From NCBI RefSeq assembly GCF_044430645.1, contig NZ_JAWUDN010000009.1, positions 62,001 to 126,000 on the forward strand: a DNA stretch of 64,000 nucleotides, in the 5' to 3' direction. Made by a program: the position numbers and the translations under genes. The stretch comes from Ewingella allii. Lineage in GTDB: Bacteria; Pseudomonadota; Gammaproteobacteria; Enterobacterales; Enterobacteriaceae. The notes beneath the pieces are model-generated. The model worked only from the letters and a program-made list of their open reading frames with translations, had not been told where the DNA came from and ran no database searches. Below, piece after piece: positions 16,723-25,716 of the stretch; position 1 is the stretch's first letter, and every line of letters starts with the position of its first letter.

Positions 16723-17217
16723 ATGGAAATGACCAACGCCCAACGCCTGATTTTATCCAATCAATATAAAATGATGACCATGCTGGACTCGGAAAATGCC
16801 GATCGCTATCGCCGGTTACAAACGGTAATTGAGCGCGGCTTTGGTCTGCAAATGCGCGAGCTGGATCGCGACTTTGGCGAACTGTCGGAAGAAACTTGCC
16901 GTACTGTCATCAACATCATGGAAATGCACCACGCGATGCAGGTTTCATGGACCAATCTTAAAGACACTCAAGGTCTGGATCGCCGCCGTCTGGATTTCCT
17001 TGGCTTCGACGCTGCAACAGAATCCCGCTATTTGAGCTATGTTCGCTTTATGGTGAACACCGAAGGCCGCTATACTGACTTCGATTCAGGAACCCATGGG
17101 TTCAACTCACAGACCAAAATGTGGGAAAAATACCAGCGTATGCTCGCCGTCTGGCAGGCATGTCCACGCCAATATCATCTAAGCGCGGTCGAGATCGCGC
17201 AGATTATTAATGCCTAA
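16723..17217 (+). CDS. yfbU: YfbU family protein
   Basis: A 164-residue soluble protein, the normal length of the enterobacterial YfbU family, whose molecular function is not established. It starts MEMTNAQRLILSNQYKMM after a TGAGGAAA Shine-Dalgarno; the in-frame GTG at 16681 was rejected for lack of one. It is rich in acidic/basic helices and has no membrane segment. It has its own promoter region after the yfbV terminator. Confidence 0.92.
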   Translation: MEMTNAQRLILSNQYKMMTMLDSENADRYRRLQTVIERGFGLQMRELDRDFGELSEETCRTVINIMEMHHAMQVSWTNLKDTQGLDRRRLDFLGFDAATESRYLSYVRFMVNTEGRYTDFDSGTHGFNSQTKMWEKYQRMLAVWQACPRQYHLSAVEIAQIINA

Positions 17218-17234
17218 ATTGCAACCCGAATGAA

Positions 17235-17263
17235 GAAGCCGTAGCCAATAAAGCTGCGGCTTC
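17235..17263 (+). terminator. Terminator-like hairpin after yfbU
   Basis: GAAGCCGTAGC (17235-17245) pairs with GCTGCGGCTTC (17253-17263), with one G-T pair. The following T-run is weak, so read-through into yfbT is possible. Confidence 0.5.
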
Positions 17264-17290
17264 ACGCATAAAGGGGATAAGGAGTTGATT

Positions 17291-17944
17291 GTGGAGTGTA
17301 AAGGTTTCTTGTTCGACCTGGATGGAACGTTAGTCGATTCATTGCCTGCGGTAGAACGCGCCTGGATTAATTGGGCATTGAGTCGCGGCATCAGCCCGCA
17401 AGAGGTGCTGGCGTTTATTCATGGCAAGCAGGCGATCACTTCTTTGCGTCATTTTATGCCGGGCGAAAGTGAAGAGAACATCCAGCGCGAATTCCAAAAG
17501 CTCGAGCAGATTGAAGCCACCGACACTGAAGGCGTCACCGCGCTGCCGGGGGCGCATTTACTGCTTAGCGAATTAAATCGCCACAATATTCCTTGGGCGA
17601 TTGTCACGTCAGGCACCGTGGCCGTGGCCCATGCCCGCCACGCGGCGGCCAATTTGCCGAAGCCAGAAGTGTTTGTCACCGCGGAACAAGTTAAACACGG
17701 AAAGCCGCAGCCTGATGCTTACCTGTTGGGTGCCGAGCTTCTTGGTTTAGCGCCAGAAGATTGCGTAGTGGTGGAAGACGCCGCCGCCGGTGTGATGGCG
17801 GGCTTGGCGGCAGGCTGTAAAGTGATTGCGGTTAACGCGCCTTCAGACACTCCGGGGATCGAAGAGGTCGATATGGATCTGAGCACCCTTGAAGTTATCG
17901 TGGTGGAAGCTGACGGCCAGAAAGTGATGGTTGGCCTGCGTTAA
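17291..17944 (+). CDS. yfbT: YfbT (HxpA), HAD-family sugar phosphatase
   Basis: Haloacid-dehalogenase phosphatase that removes phosphate from small sugar phosphates. The nucleophile motif FLFDLDGTLVDS is at residues 6-17, IVTSG (motif II) near 105, a Lys near 145 and VVEDAAAGVMAG (motif IV) near 160. The GTG at 17291 was chosen because AAGGAG lies 7 bases upstream and the resulting MECKGFLFDLDG start matches E. coli YfbT; the TTG at 17285 overlaps the ribosome-binding site. Length 217 residues. Confidence 0.9.
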   Translation: MECKGFLFDLDGTLVDSLPAVERAWINWALSRGISPQEVLAFIHGKQAITSLRHFMPGESEENIQREFQKLEQIEATDTEGVTALPGAHLLLSELNRHNIPWAIVTSGTVAVAHARHAAANLPKPEVFVTAEQVKHGKPQPDAYLLGAELLGLAPEDCVVVEDAAAGVMAGLAAGCKVIAVNAPSDTPGIEEVDMDLSTLEVIVVEADGQKVMVGLR

Positions 17945-17983
17945 TAGCATATTGCTGATAAAAACGACGATTTCGTTGATATG

Positions 17984-18008
17984 AACCCCGCTTCGGCGGG
18001 GTTTTTTT
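17984..18008 (+). terminator. Terminator of yfbT
   Basis: AACCCCGC-TTCG-GCGGGGTT followed by a run of T: a textbook intrinsic terminator with a TTCG tetraloop. Confidence 0.95.
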
Positions 18009-18077
18009 ATGGCATGCTTTCAGGCATGGTGTCTCAGCTTGCGGCCTTTTACTTTTCATCACAAACGGAGCCTTGTT

Positions 18078-19910
18078 TTGACCAGTGAACTGATATGGGT
18101 GTTGTTGCTTTTAATTGTCGCAATGGTGCTGTTCGCCAGCAATAAATTGCGCATGGACGTCGTGGCTTTACTGGTGATTGTCGCCTTCGTGATGAGTGGC
18201 ACCCTGACGCTGCACGAGGCCATGGCCGGGTTTAGCGATCCGAACGTTATTTTGATTGCCGCACTCTTTGTCATTGGTCACGGGCTGGTGCGAACCGGCG
18301 TGGCTTATCAAGTTGGCGAATGGCTGATGAAGGTCGCGGGCAACAGCGAAACGCGCATGCTGGTGCTGTTGATGATCACCGTCGCCGGGCTGGGGGCCTT
18401 TATGAGCTCGACCGGCGTGGTGGCGATTTTCATCCCGGTGGTGTTAAGCGTCGCCGCTAAAATGAAAACGTCTCCCGCCCGCCTGATGATGCCGCTGAGC
18501 TTCGCCGGGCTTATCAGCGGCATGATGACGCTGGTCGCGACGCCGCCTAACATGGTGGTTAACAGCGAGTTACTGCGCGAAGGCTTTGACGGTTTTGGCT
18601 TTTTTGGCGTGACGCCGATTGGCCTGGTGGTGTTGATTATGGGCGTTGGCTACATGCTTATCGCCCGCCGCTGGCTTTCTGGCGAAAACAGCGGCGCTAA
18701 AAAAGAGGACTGGCAGCGCCGTACTTTCCGTGACCTGATCCGCGATTATCGCTTAACCGGCAGGGCAAGGCGCATGGCGATCCGCCCGGATTCTCCGCTG
18801 GTGGGTAAAACGCTGGATGATGTGCACCTGCGTTCGCGCTACAGCGCCAACGTGGTGGGGATTGAGCGCTGGCGCAAATTCCGCCGCATCATGGTCAGCG
18901 CCACCGGCAGCACCGAGCTGCGGGCCAGAGACGTGCTGCTCATTGATATGGCGGACAGCGAAATTTCGGTCAGGCAATTTCTGACCGATGAAAAACTCGA
19001 GCCGATGGTGCTGCGCGGCGACTACTTCTCCGAGCAGTCGCGCGACGTAGGTATGGCGGAAGTGTCACTAATTCCCGATTCCGAGCTGCTGGGCAAAAGC
19101 TTGCAGCAGGTGAGTTTCCGCTCGCGTTACGGGCTTAACGTGGTTGGCATTCGCCGCAACGGCGAAGCCCTTGAAGGCAAGCTTATCGACGAAGAACTTC
19201 AGCTGGGCGATACCTTGCTGGTTATCGGCGACTGGAAGCTTATCCGCCAGCTTCAGCAGCAAACTCATCATTTTATTGTCTTGAATCTGCCCGCCGAGGT
19301 GGATGACGTCGCGCCCGCCGTCAGTCAGGCCCCGCACGCGTTGTTCTGCTTGGCGCTGATGGTGGCGCTGATGCTGACGGATGAAGTGCCGAACGTGATT
19401 GCCGCCATTGTTGCCTGCCTGCTGATGGGCAAATTCCGCTGTATCACCATGGAAGGGGCTTATAAATCCATTCACTGGCCGAGCCTGCTGCTTATCGTGG
19501 GGATGATGCCCTTTGCGCTGGCATTGCAGAAAACCGGCGGGGTGGCGCTGATTGTCAAAGGGCTGATGGACGTCAGTGGCGGCTATGGCCCGCACATCAT
19601 GCTGCTCAGCCTGTTTGTGCTCTGCGCGACCATCGGCCTGTTTATTTCCAATACCGCCACGGCGGTGCTGATGGCGCCTATTGCCATTGCCACGGCCCAG
19701 CAAATGGGGTTGTCGCCTTATCCCTTCACCATGATCATTGCGATTGCGGCCTCGGCGGCCTTTATGACGCCGGTTTCTTCACCGGTGAATACGCTGGTGA
19801 TGGTGCCGGGCAATTACAGTTTCAGCGACTTTATTCGCATTGGCGTGCCTTTTACGCTGATGGTGATGGCCATCAGCGTGTTTCTTGTACCGCTGCTGTT
19901 TCCGTTTTAA
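18078..19910 (+). CDS. yfbS: YfbS, SLC13/DASS-type transporter with RCK_C domains
   Basis: Inner-membrane transporter, predicted sodium-coupled anion (dicarboxylate or sulfate-like) carrier; substrate unknown. Hydrophobic helices at both ends (about 1-200 and 415-610) flank two RCK_C (TrkA_C) regulatory domains marked by the paired repeats LVGKTLDDVHLRSRYSANVVG (near 265) and LLGKSLQQVSFRSRYGLNVVG (near 340). The TTG at 18078 follows CGGAG by 7 bases and gives 610 residues, the E. coli length; the frame continues upstream to 18009 without support. The stop lies only 4 bp from the convergent yfbR stop. Confidence 0.88.
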   Translation: MTSELIWVLLLLIVAMVLFASNKLRMDVVALLVIVAFVMSGTLTLHEAMAGFSDPNVILIAALFVIGHGLVRTGVAYQVGEWLMKVAGNSETRMLVLLMITVAGLGAFMSSTGVVAIFIPVVLSVAAKMKTSPARLMMPLSFAGLISGMMTLVATPPNMVVNSELLREGFDGFGFFGVTPIGLVVLIMGVGYMLIARRWLSGENSGAKKEDWQRRTFRDLIRDYRLTGRARRMAIRPDSPLVGKTLDDVHLRSRYSANVVGIERWRKFRRIMVSATGSTELRARDVLLIDMADSEISVRQFLTDEKLEPMVLRGDYFSEQSRDVGMAEVSLIPDSELLGKSLQQVSFRSRYGLNVVGIRRNGEALEGKLIDEELQLGDTLLVIGDWKLIRQLQQQTHHFIVLNLPAEVDDVAPAVSQAPHALFCLALMVALMLTDEVPNVIAAIVACLLMGKFRCITMEGAYKSIHWPSLLLIVGMMPFALALQKTGGVALIVKGLMDVSGGYGPHIMLLSLFVLCATIGLFISNTATAVLMAPIAIATAQQMGLSPYPFTMIIAIAASAAFMTPVSSPVNTLVMVPGNYSFSDFIRIGVPFTLMVMAISVFLVPLLFPF

Positions 19911-19914
19911 GCAC

Positions 19915-20514
19915 TCAAAGCGGGGAGTCGAGGCTGATTTCATCCAGTGACAGGCTAAAGCTCGGAATGAAGACCTCCATAAAGTAGTCCATTTCCGGGC
20001 TTTGGCGCAGCGCCAGCGTCTTCTCCAGACGGGCCTTCGCCAGCTTGAATTCGTTATTACCCGCCGACAGCTCTTCCAGACATTTCAAATAGGCGCATAG
20101 GGCATCCGCCTGTTTCACCGTCAGTTTTTCCTCTTCACTGTAATAGTGCTCGTCAATCAATGAACGGAAATCATCCTGCAGCTCCAGCGGCAGCATCTCG
20201 ATCAGCTTCTGCTGGGCAATTTTCTCTATCTTTTTGTATTCGTGGGCGATCTGCGGGTTGTAATACTTGATGGGCGTCGGCATGTCGCCGGTCAGCACCT
20301 CGCTGGCGTCGTGGTACATCGCCAGCAGAGCGACGCGCTCGGCATTGAGGTTGCCATTAAACTTGCGGTTTTTGATCAGGGCCAGGGCGTGGGCGACGAA
20401 AGCCACCTGCAGGCTGTGCTCAGAGACGTTCTCAGTACGCACATTGCGCATCAGCGGCCAGCGGCCAATCAATTTCAAACGAGACAGGTGGGCAAAGAAG
20501 TGGCTTTGGCTCAT
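19915..20514 (-). CDS. yfbR: 5'-deoxynucleotidase YfbR
   Basis: HD-domain phosphohydrolase that removes 5'-phosphate from deoxynucleoside monophosphates, important in dUMP/dCMP salvage. The 199 residues have metal-binding HD motifs: ENVSEHSLQVAFVAH near residues 28-42 and MYHDASEVLTGDMPTPIKYY near 66-85. It is downstream of alaA on the same strand with a 130-bp gap that includes a terminator-like hairpin. Confidence 0.94.
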   Translation of the reverse strand: MSQSHFFAHLSRLKLIGRWPLMRNVRTENVSEHSLQVAFVAHALALIKNRKFNGNLNAERVALLAMYHDASEVLTGDMPTPIKYYNPQIAHEYKKIEKIAQQKLIEMLPLELQDDFRSLIDEHYYSEEEKLTVKQADALCAYLKCLEELSAGNNEFKLAKARLEKTLALRQSPEMDYFMEVFIPSFSLSLDEISLDSPL

Positions 20515-20608
20515 AACACTCTCAAATATCTACGGCGAATGAACACTATTGTGAGCATGGAACGAGGCTGTGTCACCCTGATAACAACAAAAATCATTGG
20601 GAAGGAGC

Positions 20609-20632
20609 AGGGCGTCGGCGGCGCGACGCCCT
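20609..20632 (-). terminator. Terminator-like hairpin after alaA
   Basis: AGGGCGTCG (20609-20617) pairs perfectly with CGACGCCCT (20624-20632), 12 bases past the alaA stop. The minus-strand downstream sequence is only moderately T-rich. Confidence 0.65.
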
Positions 20633-20644
20633 TGATGGACGAAC

Positions 20645-21859
20645 TTACTGACGATAGGTTTCGAGGAAGCGACCGAGTTTACCCACGGCCATTTCCAGTT
20701 CGTCGACGCGCGGCAGGGTGACGATGCGCACGTGGTCAGGATACGGCCAGTTGAACGCCGAGCCTTGAACCAGCAGGACTTTTTGCTGTAACAGCAGATC
20801 CAGCACCATCTTCTGGTCATCGTGAATATTAAAACGCTTGGCGTCGATTTTAGGGAACATGTACAGCGCGCCTTTCGGCTTGACGCAGGAGACCCCCGGG
20901 ATCTGATTGATCAACTCCCAGGCTCTGTCCCGCTGTTCATACAGGCGACCGCCCGGCTGAATAAACTCGCTGATACTTTGGTAGCCGCCCAGCGCGGTTT
21001 GAATGGCGTGCTGCATCGGCACGTTGGCGCACAGGCGCATCGACGCCAGCATTTCCAAACCTTCGATATAGCCTTTGGCGTGTTTTTTCGGCCCGTTCAG
21101 CACCATCCAGCCCTGACGGAAACCCGCCACGCGGTAGGTTTTCGACAGGCCGTTAAAGGTAACGGTCAACAAGTCCGGCGCCAGCGAAGCGATAGAAATG
21201 TGCTCGGCGTCGTCATACAGAATCTTGTCGTAGATTTCATCAGAGAAGATGATCAGGTTGTGCTCGCGAGCTATCTTGACGATCTCCAGCAGCAGCTCTT
21301 TGCTATAAACCGCGCCCGTCGGGTTGTTCGGGTTGATGATCACAATCCCGCGAGTGCGCGGGGTGATTTTGGCGCGAATGTCGTCGAGGTCCGGGAACCA
21401 GTCTGCTCCTTCGTCGCAAAGATAGTGCACGGCATTACCGCCGGACAGCGAAACTGCGGCGGTCCACAGTGGGTAATCAGGAGCCGGAACCAGCATTTCG
21501 TCGCCGGTGTTCAACAGCGCCTGCATTGATTGCACGATCAGTTCAGACACGCCGTTGCCGATATAGATATCTTCAACGGTGATATCACGCATTTCGCGCG
21601 CCTGATAATGCTGCATGATGGCTTTACGGGCAGAAAAAAGGCCTTTCGAGTCACAGTAACCCTGAGCGGTCGGTAAGTTTCGGATAACGTCGACCAGAAT
21701 CTCATCAGGCGCGTCAAAACCGAACGGGGCAGGGTTGCCGATGTTCAGTTTGAGGACCTTATTACCTTCTTCTTCCAGACGTTTTGCTTCTTTGAGTACC
21801 GGGCCGCGAATGTCGTAGCAGACGTTGTCCAGTTTGCGGGATTTTTCAATCGGGGACAT
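20645..21859 (-). CDS. alaA: Alanine aminotransferase AlaA
   Basis: Pyridoxal-phosphate aminotransferase (class I fold) that makes alanine from pyruvate and glutamate. It has 404 residues. Visible family motifs are IGNPAPFGFDAP near 40, YIGNGVSELI near 95, NPNNPTGAVYS near 175, SDEIYDKILY near 206, and the lysine loop FNGLSKTYRVAGFRQGW near 235-251, which supplies the PLP Schiff-base lysine. It is divergent from lrhA across nearly 1 kb, as in E. coli. Confidence 0.95.
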   Translation of the reverse strand: MSPIEKSRKLDNVCYDIRGPVLKEAKRLEEEGNKVLKLNIGNPAPFGFDAPDEILVDVIRNLPTAQGYCDSKGLFSARKAIMQHYQAREMRDITVEDIYIGNGVSELIVQSMQALLNTGDEMLVPAPDYPLWTAAVSLSGGNAVHYLCDEGADWFPDLDDIRAKITPRTRGIVIINPNNPTGAVYSKELLLEIVKIAREHNLIIFSDEIYDKILYDDAEHISIASLAPDLLTVTFNGLSKTYRVAGFRQGWMVLNGPKKHAKGYIEGLEMLASMRLCANVPMQHAIQTALGGYQSISEFIQPGGRLYEQRDRAWELINQIPGVSCVKPKGALYMFPKIDAKRFNIHDDQKMVLDLLLQQKVLLVQGSAFNWPYPDHVRIVTLPRVDELEMAVGKLGRFLETYRQ

Positions 21860-22840
21860 GTAATGGTGAGCCTTTTATGTAAAGCCTGTTCTTCCTTGGC
21901 GCCAATGCCGTGGAACAAAGCGAAGCAGCCAATTTACTCTCACTCAGACCTCTTTTGAAGGGCAGTGCCCAGCTTTGGTGCAAAACATTACTCACCCTGT
22001 GGTTAGTGAAGTAAGTAGAGGCGTTGTATTTTTAACGTGGAGTTAAACACTACATTTTCACTTTTTTCTAGATGGATGCTCTGTGTGGATGCACTTACTG
22101 CCCATAGGCGTAATGCAGGGAGTACAGAAAGAGCCATTAATGCTCAAAGATCACTTTGTAAGTCACCGGATAATAAGAGAAATTTAAAAAATTGAACTGA
22201 GTTGGGTTCTTAGGTGTCTCTTTAGTGTATAAAAGATATCCTAATAGACCTCAATGTATTGTTTACTGAGACTGGATAAATTAACAGAGCTGATTCGCAT
22301 TTTCTGCCAATGCTTTTGTCAGTACTCTGTAAGTTCAGCTAACGAATATATTTCTATTGAGATACAAACTTCATTCTAAAATTTGTGGGAAAATTCTTAA
22401 GGTTGGTTTAACTCATTAGACCCATACAAAGTATGTCTTCGAGTGTGAATCAATGAATTTATTGAATTATATTTCTTTAGGTCAAATACATTAATTAATA
22501 ATGCTTATATTTCTGTGTGAGTTTAATGCGGTTTTTCCCCGCAGGGCTTGCTGTCTGCGGCTCTGTGACGCAATAAAAACTCTCAGATAAATATGACTAA
22601 AAAATCTCAATTTAGTTGTTCTAATCATTTTTATTAATTTAGGTTGAGCAGATAATTGGTCATTTAGAGCATAAAAAAGGGAATTGTTCCTATAAAATGG
22701 ATTCGTATTGCAGAAATATTTCTCATTTCCGCTTATCTAATGAGTGAGTATGCGTCATATCTGGTATTCTGCATTTTGCGGGAACTTTGCCGCATCAATC
22801 AGGGTAGCTTGTTATTAGATTTTAAAAGTGAAGAAAAACT
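21860..22840. promoter_or_regulatory. Long AT-rich alaA-lrhA regulatory region
   Basis: A 981-bp gap with no credible gene. It is clearly more AT-rich than its surroundings from about 22140 to 22800. It contains many possible -10 elements and one small hairpin, CCGCAG (22539-22544)/CTGCGG (22555-22560). A similarly long gap is known at this place in E. coli, where lrhA has a long 5' UTR and is autoregulated. It probably holds the lrhA promoter, leader and H-NS-type binding, but I could not mark individual sites with confidence. Confidence 0.55.
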
Positions 22841-23785
22841 ATGACAAATGCAAATCGTCCAATCCTCAATCTTGACCTTGATCTGCTGAGGACTTTTGTT
22901 GCAGTTGCTGATTTAAATACGTTTGCCGCAGCCGCAGCCGCCGTATGCCGTACACAATCAGCCGTCAGTCAACAAATGCAGCGTCTCGAACAACTGGTAG
23001 GTAAAGAGCTGTTTGCCAGACACGGACGTAATAAGTTATTGACCGAACACGGTATTCAACTGCTTGGCTATGCTCGGAAAATTCTGCGCTTCAACGATGA
23101 AGCCTGTACCTCCCTTATGTACAGCAATGTACAGGGTGGCATCACCATTGGCGCATCAGACGACACTGCTGACACCATATTGCCGTTTTTGCTGAGCCGG
23201 GTGACATCGATTTATCCCAAGTTATCTATCGACGTCAGAGTACAGCGTAGTCCGTTTATGCTGTCTATGCTCGAAAATGAAGAAATTGACTTAGCGATCA
23301 CCACGGTGACCAGCACCGATCATCCGCATATTGTGTTGCGTACATCGCCAACGCTTTGGTATTGCTCCGCTGACTTCTCATACCCGTCTGGCGACAGCGT
23401 GCCCTTAGTTGTGCTCGATGAACCTAGCCCTTACCGTACCATGGCAATCGATTACCTGAACCAAGCCGGTATTCCATGGCGTATTGCTTACGTGGCTTCT
23501 ACGCTGTCTGCCATTCGTGCGGCGGTAAGAGCAGGTTTAGGGGTGACGGCACGGCCAATTGAGATGATGAGTCCTGAACTGCGCGTTTTGGGCGAGCAGG
23601 AAGGCCTACCGCGCCTGCCTGACACTCAGTACGTGCTGTATAAGAACTCACACAGTGAAAACGAGTTAGCGATGGCGATTTTTAATGCTGTGGAGCAGGG
23701 GAATGACCCTTACTCTTTGAGCGCCTATGCTCAAAGCTCAGTGGCTGACGATGACCGCAGCGTGGTTGCCGAGCCTAAACTCTAA
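22841..23785 (+). CDS. lrhA: LysR-family regulator LrhA (HexA/PecT group)
   Basis: Transcription factor that in relatives represses motility (flhDC), exoenzymes, fimbriae and rpoS translation. It has 314 residues with an N-terminal winged helix (about 12-70, including AAAAAVCRTQSAVSQQMQRLEQ) and a LysR substrate-binding domain (about 98-300). It is followed by a strong terminator and then the nuo operon, the conserved neighbourhood. The Shine-Dalgarno is weak (GTGAAG), fitting control at translation. Confidence 0.93.
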   Translation: MTNANRPILNLDLDLLRTFVAVADLNTFAAAAAAVCRTQSAVSQQMQRLEQLVGKELFARHGRNKLLTEHGIQLLGYARKILRFNDEACTSLMYSNVQGGITIGASDDTADTILPFLLSRVTSIYPKLSIDVRVQRSPFMLSMLENEEIDLAITTVTSTDHPHIVLRTSPTLWYCSADFSYPSGDSVPLVVLDEPSPYRTMAIDYLNQAGIPWRIAYVASTLSAIRAAVRAGLGVTARPIEMMSPELRVLGEQEGLPRLPDTQYVLYKNSHSENELAMAIFNAVEQGNDPYSLSAYAQSSVADDDRSVVAEPKL

Positions 23786-23800
23786 GCAGATCTTCTGCGC

Positions 23801-23847
23801 CACTTTACCCCCACCCCTGAAGCTTATCGGGGATGGGGGGTAAAGTG
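23801..23847 (+). terminator. Terminator of lrhA
   Basis: A long hairpin in which CTTTACCCCC and CCCCTG on one arm pair with CGGGGAT and GGGGGTAAAG on the other, around GAAGCTTAT. It lies about 20 bp past the lrhA stop. Confidence 0.85.
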
Positions 23848-23849
23848 TT

Positions 23850-24494
23850 GTGCTTATAAAGAGGTAGTCAAAGTAACCAAAATAAAGGCTTTGTCGAATT
23901 TTTTAATGCTGATGCGTATTTTTCTCGCTAAACCTCAGCACTCCCCTGCCAGAATGCCTCTCTTTTCTTCGATCCAGAAAGCCTAAAAACGCGCTAAAAC
24001 GCCTCTGTTTTCGATCCTAATCCTTAGCGAAAAACTGCTTTGGAATTTAAGTTTTTCAAAAAAAGTTGTTAAATCGCTGCGCTTTTTACCATCAAACTTG
24101 CCCAAACTGTGTCCTGGATCAAAAAAATAACCTTGTTTAGTGAGTGGAAGAAACGCTTATTCCTGCGACAATGCTATTGTTTGGCTCGAAGCATTAAATC
24201 CCGAGAACATGCCTTTGTTCTATCAAACTATTTTACTGACTCGATTTAGCACATCGACGTCGCATGATATGTTAATAAAATGATAAGCATGTAAATTAAT
24301 GTGGAGATACTTTTGTCTAAGTTGACAAAAGGTTATAGAAAGGAGTAAAAAGCCCACAGTAAATCACTGGCTTAAACCGTTTATAAGCCGTGAAACGGTG
24401 TGGTTATTAATCCTTCCCTTGAATCGATGTGGTGTGCAAGCTGCCGTTAAAGAGCAGATGCAATTGCGCCGCTTTTGATGAGTAAGCTAAGAGT
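23850..24494 (+). promoter_or_regulatory. nuo operon promoter and leader region
   Basis: About 650 non-coding bases upstream of nuoA, consistent with the long regulated leader known for E. coli nuo. Two clear inverted repeats are visible: TTTTGTC-N6-GACAAAA (24311-24330) and ACCGTTT-N10-AAACGGT (24376-24399). The first contains the T-N11-A spacing of LysR-type sites. I did not find certain FNR, ArcA or NarL sites by eye. Confidence 0.55.
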
Positions 24495-24932
24495 ATGTCA
24501 ACAACCACTGAAGTTATCGCTCAACACTGGGCGTTCGCGGTATTTCTGATCGTCGCAATAGGTCTTTGTTGCCTCATGTTACTGGGTGCAGCGTTCCTTG
24601 GCGGGAGAGCCAGAGCGCGATACAAAAACACGCCTTTCGAATCTGGTATCGCATCCGTGGGTACCGCCCGCATGCGTCTTTCCGCCAAATTCTATCTAGT
24701 CGCGATGTTTTTCGTCATTTTCGACGTGGAAGCCCTGTATCTCTATGCATGGTCAACCTCTATCCGTGAAAGCGGGTGGGTCGGGTTCGTCGAAGCCGCC
24801 ATTTTCATTTTAGTCCTGTTAGCCGGTCTGTTTTATCTAGTGCGTATTGGCGCATTGGACTGGACACCAACACGTTCGAAAGGACCTGTTAAACCGAGCC
24901 CAGCGATTAACACCAACAGTCATCCGCAGTAA
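24495..24932 (+). CDS. nuoA: NADH-quinone oxidoreductase subunit A
   Basis: Small membrane subunit of complex I (ND3-like), 145 residues with three hydrophobic segments near 12-37, 66-90 and 97-118. It includes the conserved loop YKNTPFESGIASVG and the FDVEALYLYAW motif in the second helix. It helps connect the membrane arm to the quinone-binding site. First gene of nuoA-N; the upstream ribosome-binding site is weak. Confidence 0.97.
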   Translation: MSTTTEVIAQHWAFAVFLIVAIGLCCLMLLGAAFLGGRARARYKNTPFESGIASVGTARMRLSAKFYLVAMFFVIFDVEALYLYAWSTSIRESGWVGFVEAAIFILVLLAGLFYLVRIGALDWTPTRSKGPVKPSPAINTNSHPQ

Positions 24933-24951
24933 GTAATAGCGAGGCAATAAG

Positions 24952-25626
24952 ATGGACTATACGCTCACCCGCATAGACCCGGACGGTGAGAACGACCGTT
25001 ACCCCCTGCAAAAGCAAGAGATCGTCGGTGATCCTCTGCAAGAACAGGTAAAGCGCAGCGTCTTCATGGGGAACCTCGAAGAGGCGATGCATGGGATGGT
25101 GAACTGGGGTCGCAAAAACTCCCTTTGGCCGTATAACTTCGGCCTTTCGTGCTGCTACGTTGAAATGGTGACGTCGTTTACTGCGGTACACGACGTTGCT
25201 CGTTTTGGTGCTGAAGTTCTCCGTGCTTCTCCGCGCCAGGCCGATTTCATGGTAGTAGCAGGAACCTGTTTTACCAAGATGGCCCCGGTTATTCAGCGTT
25301 TGTATGACCAAATGCTTGAGCCGAAATGGGTTATCTCGATGGGCGCATGTGCCAACTCCGGTGGTATGTACGACATCTACTCCGTGGTTCAGGGTGTAGA
25401 TAAGTTCTTACCGGTTGATGTGTATATCCCAGGTTGCCCGCCGCGCCCGGAAGCTTACATGCAGGCCCTGTTACTGCTGCAAGAATCTATCGGCAAAGAA
25501 CGTCGCCCGCTGTCGTGGGTTGTTGGGGATCAGGGCGTTTACCGCGCGAATATGCAATCTGAGAAAGAGCGTAAACGCGCAGAGCGTATCGCCGTGACGA
25601 ATCTGAAGTCTCCTGACGAGATTTAA
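24952..25626 (+). CDS. nuoB: NADH-quinone oxidoreductase subunit B
   Basis: Peripheral-arm subunit (PSST-like) that holds the terminal iron-sulfur cluster N2 next to the quinone site. The 224 residues contain the cysteine ligands in LSCCYVEM (near 63-64), GTCF (near 129) and PGCPPRPE (near 158). It follows nuoA by 19 bp. Confidence 0.97.
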   Translation: MDYTLTRIDPDGENDRYPLQKQEIVGDPLQEQVKRSVFMGNLEEAMHGMVNWGRKNSLWPYNFGLSCCYVEMVTSFTAVHDVARFGAEVLRASPRQADFMVVAGTCFTKMAPVIQRLYDQMLEPKWVISMGACANSGGMYDIYSVVQGVDKFLPVDVYIPGCPPRPEAYMQALLLLQESIGKERRPLSWVVGDQGVYRANMQSEKERKRAERIAVTNLKSPDEI

Positions 25627-25716
25627 CACTGCGGTCTGAGAGTCAACCCTGAGGGGCGGTTGGTAGCGATACACCCCCTTACGGCATAAATGACCATTTA
25701 GTGTGGTGAAAATAAA

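Noticed and set aside
22073..22108. An 11-codon Cys-containing ORF (MDALCGCTYCP) upstream of lrhA
   Set aside because: No ribosome-binding site and too short to separate from chance.
24339..24345. Strong Shine-Dalgarno-like AAAGGAG in the nuo leader
   Set aside because: No ATG, GTG or TTG lies at a proper distance downstream, so no leader peptide could be supported.
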